Source: Clytia hemisphaerica (Eukaryota; Cnidaria; Hydrozoa; Leptothecata; Clytiidae). Taken from it: a stretch of 64,000 nt of DNA. Made by a program: the position numbers and the translations under genes. Location of the stretch: assembly GCA_902728285.1 (NCBI GenBank), contig CACVBU010000351.1, positions 620,001-684,000 of the forward strand, read 5' to 3'. Below, in pieces: positions 25,056 through 37,000 of this stretch (position 1 is the first letter of the stretch; every line of letters begins with the position of its first letter). Under the pieces are notes generated by a model. It made no database searches and was not told the origin of the DNA. It saw nothing but the letters and a program-made list of their open reading frames with translations.

Positions 25056-28000
25056 TCAAAAGAATGAACATTTCAACGATCCTATCCTAAATAAACATGA
25101 AAAAGTGGATATTTTTCTTACCAAGACGAACGAAACGATCGAAAGATTTCTTTGGTAACACCATCACAACATCCACGTTCATCAGGGCGTTGACCACGAT
25201 TGTTTTTCAATTCTGGATTCGCTCCTTTGGCCAACAACCATCTGATGACGTCATGTTTGTTCCAACTTGCTGCATAATGCAATGGTGTGTCGTTGTTCGA
25301 TTTGTCTCTTCCATTGATCAACATTTTGATGGTTTGTTGATCAAACTTTTCCAAATAACGAACTGTTCCATGCGAACCAACAAAATGAAGAACGTTCTCA
25401 CCATCATTGTCCACGAGTGAAAAATCATGAGGATAATCCATCAAGTGAACGAAAACGTCGAAACGATCTTCATAAACAGCCTTCATGAGAAGTGTCTGAT
25501 CAAAACTATCACGCAACGAGTTGACGATGTTCGGATTTTGTTGGAAAATTTCTTCGAATTTCGTGAAATTCTTTTCGCTCAAAATTTTCCAAACATCTGA
25601 AGAGAAAGTGAAGAAATTCAAACTTTTCACGCGGTAAAAAAAACTTTCAAAAAAAAAACGAATCTCAATATCTCAGGAACTAAAAATACTTTGAAGCTGA
25701 AATTTTGTAAACAGAACGAGGAAAACCTTTCCGAATTGATGGCGAAAAAATTTTGAATTTTAGATGAAAACTTTTTGCTCAGCAAGAAATCATTTTTATC
25801 CGTGACAGAAGAAAATTTTTCCACTTTAAAAAATCGAACCTCGAGATCTCAGAAACTAAGAATAATTATGAGCTGAAATTTTCCAATCTGAACAAGAAAA
25901 ATATTTCTGAATTGATGGCAAAAAAATTTTGAATTTTAGATGAGTACTTTTTTCTCAGTGCGAAATCATTTTTAATCATAAAGATACGAAATTTCTACTT
26001 TAAAAAATCGAACCTCGACATCCAGGGAACTAAAAATATTTTGAAAATAATTTTTTTCATAAAGAAAGGAAAAAGAGATGTTTAAATTATGGCGAATTTT
26101 CTTTTGATTTGAATGAAAACTGAATTGAAAAAACCATTTCTGTATTAGCAACTGCTAATCATTCGAGAAAAAATGTCTTTTGTCAGAATGGAATTCCATA
26201 AATTGAGAAGTTGACGAATTCAACAAAGGCAAATAAGGGCAAAGTTTGTTTAAGGATCAAAGTAAAGAATGTCAATGATTGTCAAATGATTTTAGAAATT
26301 TCACGTTTTGTCTCTTCAAATTTAAAAACATTATTTGCAATAATTTTACCAATTGTTTCTTTCTTAAATTTCAGTTTAATCTGAGTAAATGATAAAATGA
26401 CAAGTTTCATGATTTAAACCTTTTATTGCAACGAGCTTTTTCCATTATTAAAGGGATAATCAGATGGTTTGTAATATTTGGCATGTGGGATCCTTCTATT
26501 GTCCTGAGCAAAACCAAAGTCGAGATATTTTAAAGATACAAGTTTTGGCTTTTAGGATGAAAACAATAGAATTTCAACGTAAGAATCGTGTAAGAACCCA
26601 TTTTCTAAAATTTCAAATTTTGATATCTCGATTTTGGAAAATTGTTACAAAAAAATACTTTGAGGTTTTACGGGGGTTTAATAAATACCACAGAAGGTTT
26701 CTGTAATCTAAATATCTCAAACCATCTGGTTATCCCTTTAACGTAACATCTAATTGAACTGTGTGATCTCGATATAAAAACATCAATCATCCAAACCCAT
26801 AAAACAACCCTCTCCTCCATCCTCATAAAAAACTAACTCATTCTTTGAGCGCTAAAATTTTCTACTTTTATACGAGCCGAGAAGAAGAAAAACAAGACGA
26901 CTTAAAGTCGAAAATTTCGCATAATATTAGAACATCAACGACGAAAACGTGAAACGTGACTCCGGCAGCATTATGGATTTTGAATGAAGCGTTACACAAA
27001 ATATACACATTGTATTGTACACACAGGTCGTACCCTGTTTTCTTATGAAAAATCTCAATCCATTAAAAACAAAAAGATTCTTTAAAAAATGCGACTAAAA
27101 AATTCCTTTTTATAAGCGTAAGATCTTTATATTCAGAATAAATCAGAGAACTGCAATATACAATTTTATAAATTTTAAAGTTTTTTGAAAATGAAGAAGA
27201 AAAAATGACACTTGTGATTTCACTTGCGCAAAGTTTTATATCAACTTCTTTCTATAAACAGTAGGATTTTTCTAAAATTGAGAAACGGCTACATTAGTCA
27301 GAAAAATCTGTTGTATCTTTCTGATATGATGGTGCACCACCATCAAAATCATTGGGCTTTTCCAGAAACAAATTTGAATATGCAGAATATGTGGAGGGGG
27401 AGGGGGTTTGAGGTTATAAAATTTTTTGGAAATTACCTGTGACTTTTGACCCACAAACAGCAGGTCTAACCTTCAGAAAGCATCAGTTGACCCATGGACA
27501 TCAAGAGGCCATTAAATAAAGGCAAAAATCAGTTTAGTAGTTGAGCTCCAGCTTCTGAAAGAAAATGGCAGGTGAAAACTAGCCAACTTTAAAGAAATAA
27601 TACTCTTGAGATTTTCCAAAATCTCAACGCAATACCTTAAGTGTATAATTTTGGCGGGGGGAAAATTGGGCGGATTTGGCGGTTTTAGGCGAATCCGCCA
27701 AATTAAATACCGCCAAATTCAAAATCCGTCAACCGCCAAATTAAATACCCGCCAAAATTAACAAAAATAGAATTATGTGAAGAAACTTTTTAGTATATTT
27801 TTGAGTAATTTTCACCCATTTCAGTGTGACAAAATTCCAATTCGCCAATTAATCCTCGCAAAATTTCCAAAATTGATCAACCGCCAAATTAAATACCCGC
27901 CAAAATTAGCCTGTCGCTCAACCGCCAAATTAAGTACACGCCAAAATTAATACACTTAAGGTAATCCATATTGGGGGGTTTACGATTTATTGCCTCCTTT

Positions 28001-31000
28001 GAAAATTCTTTTATTGTTTTTATCGTTTTTAATAGACCCTTTTAATTAGCCTTTTATTCTAGAATCAACTTTTTGTATGATATGTTTTTCAACCTAGAAA
28101 TTTCATTTTCAACCTGATGATGAGCAGTTAAGACTCGAAAAGCTTTGTTTGAATAAAATCAAATTTTTGTATTGTTTATTTATTTTGAATCTTGGAGAAA
28201 GTGAAAATAATCCATATAAAAATATATTAAGAAAAGCTTAAGGATACAGAACTTCGGTCAAGATAGAATATGGGATTTATTTACCACACCTGTCACTCAA
28301 TTCCCACCAGATACAAATTGACAAATTGAGTTAAGGAATGGCGTATTTAAAAATACACGATTTCTCTTTCGATTTTACAGTAAGTGAAAATACAGACCAG
28401 ATATGCAGCAGTCCCATGCTTCGACCAATCGTCCCAGGACATAACAAACAGTATGCAGCGGATACAAAATCAAAACAAATGTGACATGTCAAAATAAAAA
28501 ATATAACCATGTCTAATTTTGATTGTTCAATTGTTTTACAAGTTTGTTTTGGACACGTGATTTTAATTGTTCTCTTTAATGACACGTGGTTCGCGCAATG
28601 TTTACATTTTACTACTTTAATGTCCCTTTAAAGAGCAGGCCAATATCTATCATCCCATCGGCCAGGCGATGTCAATCAAACTGTTCGATTACCGAACCAT
28701 GTTTTTGATTGAGCTGACTGATTGAACTTAAAATCAAACTGCGATAGCTATAATCAAACATCAAACTGAAGATTTTCCGGTAAAGTTCAATTACTGTTCG
28801 ATCAGGTTCGATAATCGAACACCTATTGTTCGATTTCGTTTGATGAAATTTGATGGTTCGATTACCAAAATTGGTTTGATAGCCGGTTCGGTTGACGTTT
28901 ACATCATCGCCTGGCATCGGGGAGGAAAAGCTGAAACTTTTTCTTAATCCAAACTCATCGAACAACAATCAAACTTCATCAGATAAAAAACTGTCATCAA
29001 ACTTACATAATCAAACGAAAAAAGGAAACAAGTATCATACCTGTGCTGTTTGTAGTTTTTTGAAGAAGAGGGTTATGTGTTGTTATGTAAAATTAACTCT
29101 TTTTGTACTTACTGAGCATTATCAACTATTGGTGCATTCACTAACTACACAAACATAAAATACTTAGTAGTAAACGAATAATAAACCTCTTTAAATACTC
29201 TACAAAAGACCAGAAAACATGATAAAAATTTATACAGCAGCAGCAAGTTTCAAAAGCATGTGCAATCAAGCAGCCATTAAAAAGTTCTCATGATGAAGAT
29301 GAATGTTTATAAAGGGTTGGTTACACGTATTTGCACTAGAGTATTTTAATTATCAAGAAAAGCGCTGTTTTTTATCTTTGTGAGTGAGTCCAACTTTAAA
29401 ATATTGGCCGTAGTACGCCCGCAGCCAAACGCCCACGCCATAATTTGCGCCCAAAAATTTTTCTCGCCACACACACACACAAAAAGACTATCGTAATACT
29501 TTCGCTATGCGAAATTAAAAATGAAATCGACATAATGAATGAATTTGGTTAATTGACGACTCCCTTGTGTATATACATGTTTTTTATAAGAACATCAAAC
29601 GTTTTTGAAGCCTTCGGAGGTTCTCAACTTTTTTAAGCCTAAATATGATCTCAAAACTTTCTTAATTTCACCATTTTGTGAGTGTTATTTTGCAATGTTC
29701 AAAGAAGCCGGGTATGTTTAGAGCCCGCAAAGCCTAAAAGTCTTTTACTTGTTTTGTTCTTAACAATTTTGACCATCGAATCCTTTTGTTCTTAATATTC
29801 TGTTCTTATAAAAAAGGTTTAAATGAATAGAATCGTAATCAACCAAAAAGATTTTGAGACCTCCTTTTTTTTTATTGAGAGATGTGAAAAATTAATAGTA
29901 TAATCGCACGATGAGTTATTTTTTCCCATTTGGCACCCCTTCAAAGAGAGCAATTAATCGTTAATTGCATTCTGTAGAGAGCAATTAATCGTTAATCACA
30001 CTCATCGATGCCGCGCCAATATTTACTAAATCGATTTTAATGTTTTCTCTTACAATTTTTTTTCATCGAACGTTTTAATTGAACTCGAAATTTATTTTGT
30101 GAGAAAGAAAATCCATGAATAACAATAAAAGAAAAACATAGAGAGAAGAGAAAATTTAAAACTTTCAGTGTAATTTACTTTCCTAACGGGGAAAAAGTAG
30201 TGAAACCCATTGTACGATTAGCTCGTATTCACATAATAACTCGTACAATTCGAAAATTGCACTCGTGTAATTATTCTCGAATTGTACTCGTTATCATGTG
30301 ATTACATATACAAATTCAACTTACCATCAAACGACAGCCTTTTACCCTGGAACACTATCTCATGAATTTTCTTTCCGTCCCATTTGGTTCTAAAAATACC
30401 ATGGAATAATTTGATAAAACAAGTAGTATATCGCATCGTCAGACCTTGGTCTGGAAACTTATTGTTTTAGCTTTTTGTCAGCTCAGTTTTTGATCACGTT
30501 ACCAATTACTCCTCTTGGGATTGGTTGTAATATTCAATCACACGATCAAAAAGTGAGCAAAACAAACTAATTACTCAACGCAAGTTCAAGTAAGAAACAA
30601 TGCGAAAAAACAAAAGGCTTCCAGACCGGGGTTTTTATACGGACTATGCTCGCATTAGGAGAAAAAATCAGCTTGATAAGTAGAATACCATAGCCGAAAA
30701 GCTCTTTCACGACGGACACGCTTTTTTATAAGAATATATTCTATCTGAACATTCATGATGAAATTGACTGCAAAATTAAGAATACATTGTGCTAAGAATA
30801 CCCCCCGGGGGGGGGTACTTAGGCAAAATGGGTGCCGGGTATGTGCGAGCCATAAGGGTACCTTTTCTCATTCCTCAAAAGTCTCTCAAAGGGGTACAAA
30901 TTCAAAAGTTAGTCTCTGAAAGGGTCCCAAAATCACGAAAATCAAAAATTTCTCTCTCAAAGGGTCACGATTTCAAAAATTTTGACCAAAATTTGGTGAA

Positions 31001-34000
31001 AATCAAACCAAAATTTGGAAAAAATGGACCAAAATTTAGGAAAAAATCCCTCAAAGGGTCCCAAAATCACCAAAATTTTGTCTCTCAAAGGGTCGATTTT
31101 CGATTTTCGGCTCGGACATACCCGTCACCTCGCAAACCTAGTACCCCCCCCCACCCCCGGGGAATACCCCCATCATTGAATTTGGCAACTTATTTCTCTT
31201 GAACATTATACAAACCTCAAAGAATCGGGATGCAAAAGGAGAATTGATTCGAAAAAAAAGTATCATCGACCCTTTAGGACTCTTTTTTTATAGAACAATT
31301 TTATAAAAACAAGGAGACCCAAAATCGCAAAAAAAGAAAGAGCAATGCTGAACCTGAAAAAGGGTAAAAAACCTCATAATAAAGAGCGTATACTTTACAA
31401 CCTATTTTATAAGATTTTAAGCTGGTGGCGTAAAATAGTGTCAGTCTTGGAAATACTGATTTTGCAGCCTTTGCTGTGATTGTTTTTTCTCAGAATTTTC
31501 ATGAATATTCCGCGGGGGTGGGGGGGGGGGGTACTGACCTTTGACGGCCGACGGGGATGTGCCGCTAGAGATTGAAATGATTTCATTTTCTCGGGTGAAC
31601 ATAAATTTGGTTCTAATAAAAAATTCTACTCACGTTGTTGGTTGGGCAGGCTTTGGTGTGACTTGTTTTTGACTGTCATAAAGTTGAATTCCCGTTCTTG
31701 GAAGTGGTATTGGTTTTGTTACCTGTTGTTTCTCGGTGGGTCTGTTCAATGAAAAAGATATAATACAATGCATTACAATTTAACTCAATTCAAATCTATT
31801 CCTCTTCATTTTAAAGGTTTGGTACATGAAATTGTTAGTAAGGGAAGCGGGATTATAAGTCAAACCAATAGTTGATTAAATTTAAATTAGTCTACACAAT
31901 AGACAGATCTAGGCTTTTAGGCCTTACTCTTACGAAGAGTAGGAGTTTTACGCTCGAAACGAAGGAAGATATGACGTAGCCTAAATAAAAAAGAGCAATG
32001 CTGAACCTGAAAAAGGGTAAAAAACCTCATAATAAAGAGCGTATACTTTACAACCTATTTTATAAGATTTTAAGCTGGTGGCGTAAAATAGTGTCAGTCT
32101 TGGAAATACTGACCAGGCTTAGGATTATAAGATTAGGCTTATGTTATGATGTTCTGAATTTTTGGACCTACACCGGTGGGGTGGAGGTCCTATAAATTAA
32201 CCTTTGTCCGTTCGTTCGTTCGTTATTAGCTTTCCTCGTGATTGGCTCATTAGTTTTTTCTGATTTTGCACAAAGATGTGTAACTATAAACCCTCGAATG
32301 TGACGGAGCCCGATTTTCGAGTTGAACTTTGTTACCATCATAGGTAAAAGATGGCTGAAGCAGATTTTTTCAAAAATATTTTTTTGGCTCAAAAAACGCA
32401 TGTTTATCTATAAGAATCACTATTGATAAGCATACATCAATGTTCTTAGCCAAATTACTCAATTTTTTGATGAGATGGATGTTTTTTTGCTCATAAAGCC
32501 TTGAATATGAAGAATATTTCAAGAGCATGAAACTTTTGGTTTTTAAACTTTTTTTTTATAAGAAACAAACGACTAATTTTAATAGATCGTCACTATTTGT
32601 GTTCTGAATGATTGTTTAATGGTCACGCTCACGTAGATATTAATTATATATGTGTTAAATGCATAACTAAAGTCTGTCCAGATATAATTGGCAGTGGAAA
32701 CAAGAATGCCGGTAACTTTTGATAGTCAAATATGATTATGGAAATTTTTTTTGCTTGTTTTAGAGAATCAAAAGCGCTATATTTGAATGTATTTTGAGTT
32801 GAAAAATTCGCGATTTTTAGCGTTTTAATTTGCGATTGTAAAAATTGAGCTTTTTTTCTACTTAAGCTACAACGTTCATTTTTACACCAGTGGTAGTTCA
32901 ACCTTAGGTTAAGAAGTTTGATAAATTTCAAGGCAAACAGAAAAGTCCTTCGGAAGATATGGGACCCGGAATACCCCTTGGTAGCACTTTTCTGTGAAAT
33001 ATCAAATCTCCAACTTAATTACTAAAAACGGGCCAATTATATCTGGACAGACTTTAGGTAGGTCCATAAAAGTATCACTTGTTATCTTATGAATTTCAGC
33101 CTGGATGCTCTTACAAAACGACAATAGGACAGTGGAAGAGCACCCGGCTACGGTGCGCAAAGTCGTGGGTTCAATCCCCGGCCGAGTCATACCAAAGTGA
33201 TTTGTTTTTTATTTCAGGTCTAGGAATATCTCTACTGTTTTATGAATTTCATTCTGAATTTTCTTGTAAAGTTGGTTCTAATAAAAATCACTACTCACGT
33301 TGTTGGTTGGGCAGGCTTTGGTGTGACTTGTTCTTGACTGTCATAAAGTTGAATTCCCGTTCTTGGAAGTGGTTTTGGTTTTGTTACCTGTTGTTTCTCG
33401 GTGGGTCTGTTCAATGAAAAAGATATAATACAATGCATTACAATTTAACTCAATTCAAATCTATTCCTCTTCATTTTAAAGGTTTGGTACATGAAATTGT
33501 TAGTAAGGGAAGCGGGATTATAAGTCAAACCAATAGTTGATTAAATCTAAATTAGTCTACACAATAGACAGATCTAGGCTTTTAGGCCTTACTCTTACGA
33601 AGAGTAGGAGTTTTACGCTCGAAACGAAGGCAGATATGACGTAGCCTAATCTAAGTTAAATAGAGAAAGTTATGCAAAGGCTGCAAATTACCATTATACT
33701 TTAAAAGATATGACACCAGTATTACGTATTTCAATGATTCCAGTCTAACTAGACTGTCAGGTTGAATTAAAATTTACGATACTTTGCACTGCCTAAAGAT
33801 TGCGCCAGCATGAAACGCCTTGTGAGTTAGTTCTTTATTTCTCGATAGATTTTGTTATAGGTTTTTCATGGTTTTTCAAAATTTGTAAGTCTATCCCAAA
33901 GCCAGAATAAGTGGGAAAAGTTTCCGATCTTTAAAATGTAGTCTGTTAATTAAAGAGACGAAATGATACAACCCTGCATTTTTAGTATGCAGCTATAAGA

Positions 34001-37000
34001 AGTAAATATACTTAGATCCTCCTGTGGCTATTGGTATTTTATTCCCTTCAAGCTCCGTAATGCGTTCGCTTTGTAAAACAATCGTCGTGTTCAATCCAAT
34101 CTCTTTGTCCTTCTCCGCCAATAATCGATCGATTTTTTTCGGCCAATGATTTGTCCTTCTCCGCCAATAATCGATCGATTTTTTTCGGCCAATGATTTGT
34201 CCTTCTCCGCCAATAATCGATCGATTTTTTTCGGCCAATGATTTGTCCTTCTCCGCCAATAATCGATCGATTTTTTTCGGCCAATGATTTTTCCTTCTCC
34301 GCCAATGATCTATTTTTTTCGGCCAATGATTTGTCCTTCTCCGCCAATGATCTATTTTTTTCGGTCAAAGATTCGTCTTTTTCGACCAATAACTTATCTT
34401 TTTCGGCCAATGATTTGTCCTTCTCCGCCAATAATCGATTTTTTTCGGTCAAAGATTCGTCTTTTCCGACCAATAACTTATCTTTTTCGGCCAATGATTT
34501 GTCTTTTTCGACCAATGAGCTATTTTTTTCGCCGAGTAATTTGTCTTTTTCGGCAATTGCCTTATTCTTCATGACCAGTCGTTTTTCTTTTTCGGCAACA
34601 ATTCTGTCATAATAAGCTTTAACAAGTTCGATATGTCGTCTTGCTGAATTGGCAAGGTGACGCTCCATGTGCCGTTTGTGAATCTAGAAAAAAAACGAAA
34701 CCATGTGAAATTCTCTCTGAAATTCTAAAGAATTTGTCCCTTACTGATTTTGAAATTATCCTTAAAAAGGTAGGGTCCCGTCCTGGAAATAATTTGGTTT
34801 TCACTATGCTCCATCACTAGTGCTTCATTTTTTCAGTTTCTTTTTAAGCTGATTTAGCTAGACAATACAGACAACAGGTCGTATACCTTTTCATGGCAAC
34901 CATATTGCCAATAATCGCATGGCACCTTGCACTCTTCATCTTCGTGTTTCTAAGGTGAAAAAGAAAATATTTTCCATTGTCATATCTCTGGAGTGAAAAA
35001 TACCCTAAATAAAATCATTTCAATACCTCTGATAGTCTATCACCCATAGGTTATCTTGTACTTAGTATAGGAGCGATAGCCAAATGGTCAAAGGCGTCAG
35101 CGTCACAAAAACCAGATATCCGCGGCTCGAATTCTTCCAATGTTCGGTTCCGTTCATAGATAGCCGAACCGGCTAGCTGTGAACCCCGTAAAACAAGCGA
35201 AATTCTGTCTTAAATTCCTAGGCTAGATTACTGGGCTATCCATATAAAATATAGTCTTCATCTATGTATAACAGGGTTCTTATTTCGATTGAAACTCTCA
35301 TGTCAGATGCTAAATGCTAAATTTCGTTTCTTTCTCCTAAAGTTTCTCGTTTTCAAAATTTTTAAATAGCTTTTTGACCGCCCTCAGCTCAGATACTATA
35401 TTCAAATTGACTAATTTCTCTCTTTTGGAATTACGAATGCTGAGTAGTAAAATCAAACCCTCTTTCTAAACATCTTCTTGCTTATTGCAAATCCCTTACT
35501 TCGGGACCATCTTCAACCGTCCCTTTTTCGGGTTTTTGGAGATCTTATCAAAAATGCACTTGTTATACCTTTTTGTTGATGAAGCTGTACTGGGCACCGC
35601 ATGTTATGCAATTAACCAAACGATGTGTGCACGTTAACTTGTGTCCATCCTTTTCCTGACGAGCGACTTTTTGATTACATAGACGACATCTGACGTTTCT
35701 GAATGCACACTTTTTGCGGTGCTAGTTTGTTTAAAAGAAAATCGTATCCGAATTACTCCAATTTAATGTTTTAGGTCGTATTCATGATATTCATGATGTA
35801 ATTTTTTTTACGGAAACACCCCGGTTTTTGCAGGTAGTGGCAAATTAAAAATAGAGAAAAATTCTTCAAAATTTGCCACTACTAGCAAAGACCGGGGTGT
35901 TTTCGTAGAAAAGATTACGTCCCGAATATCATCATAGTTTGCACCCCCCCTTTTTAATAGGGGGGGATGCCAACTTTTTGGAGGGCCTTTGTAGGGGGGG
36001 TACCGAGATCTGCCGAAAAAACTAGGGGGGATGGGAATGTAGGGGGGGATCAAATAAAAAAGGGGGGGTTTGGAAATTTTGGTCAATTTTAGATTAGATT
36101 TTAAAATGATCAAGATTAATGAAAAATGCTAGTTATATTCTGTCATTGTTGGCTCGTGACTATAATACTTGATACTCTTTCTTGTTGATAATTTTGCTGG
36201 TAGGTGGGAAAGCGAGTTTCCTTCGAAACGGATTTTCTGTAAAAAAAAAGGGGGGGATAAGATTTCATTACAAAAGGGGGGGATGGGTATATAGGGGGGG
36301 ATGAAATAAACCTAGGGGGGTTCATACCCCTCTGCAAACTATGATCATGAATTAAGAATCATACTTCGAATTATCTTATATGATCATTACCTGCCAATAG
36401 AGTTACATTTGTAAATTAAAAGAGTCACAGAAACATACAAGACTTTGCGATTAACGACGAAAACTCTGTAAAGTCTATATTTAAGTTAAAGTGTTCTCGA
36501 AAAACATGAACTAACCTGCTGCTTGTAATCATCAATGGAGCCTTGCCAAGTGCAGCCTTTCTCGTGTTGCTTGCAGTGAGCTTGCTTTTCGTGCTTGATT
36601 TTTCGGTCATTGTACAGACTTCCATGTTTCTGAAAATTAATTGACCATTCTTAACATCACTTCAATCGTTGCATAGATTGCACCCCTCTTTTTAATAGGG
36701 AGGAACAGCAACTTTTATGGGGACTTTAGTAGGATGTTCCAAGATTAGGCTAAGGGGTTCAAATAAGAAAGGGAAGTTGAAAATTTTGATCAACTTAATC
36801 ATTTACAAATGGTCACAGTCTGTCTGTTTTAAAGTAAAAATATGTATCATCATAACACAAAAGTGTATTATGTTATTTAAAGACGTACATAGGCGGGGGG
36901 GGGGGGTTAGTGAAATAAACCTAGTGGGTTCATACCTCTCTGCAAACTATTGTTGTGTTGGTTTTGAAAATCACTTTTAGGTATTCACTTGTTCACAAAC

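Larger units (their letters stand above)
26893..29515. mobile_element. Unclassified 2.6-kb insertion, copy 1 (holds nested MITEs)
   Basis: Begins CAAGACGACTTAAAGTCGAA and ends near CTATCGTAATACTTTCGC, in an A-rich target. Copy 1 of the duplication has uninterrupted A-rich sequence at the matching place (about 12935). It is homologous to 37526-39870, inserted elsewhere, which shows mobility. It has no convincing ORF and no clear terminal inverted repeats. Family C and H MITEs are nested in it. Its segment 28440-28625 recurs in a KATNIP intron at about 5660-5845 (GGACACGTGATTTTAATTGT). Confidence 0.65.

Noticed and set aside
30789-31202. 137-codon plus-strand ORF with repeated SLKG/SQNHQNF motifs
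   Set aside because: It spans the family D transposon and its poly-G/poly-C ends, absent from copy 1.
33002-33190. Functional tRNA gene at the GGGTTCAATCCCCGG B box
   Set aside because: No closed acceptor stem and the same head is attached to a SINE-like body in copy 1, so it was listed as a SINE-like unit instead.
34112-34305. Evenly spaced 46-bp repeats resembling a CRISPR array
   Set aside because: The units are contiguous without variable spacers, they code for heptads on the minus strand, and the DNA is animal.
34238-34612. Plus-strand ORFs rich in FSAND / PPMIYFF repeats
   Set aside because: These are antisense readings of the coiled-coil exon repeats.
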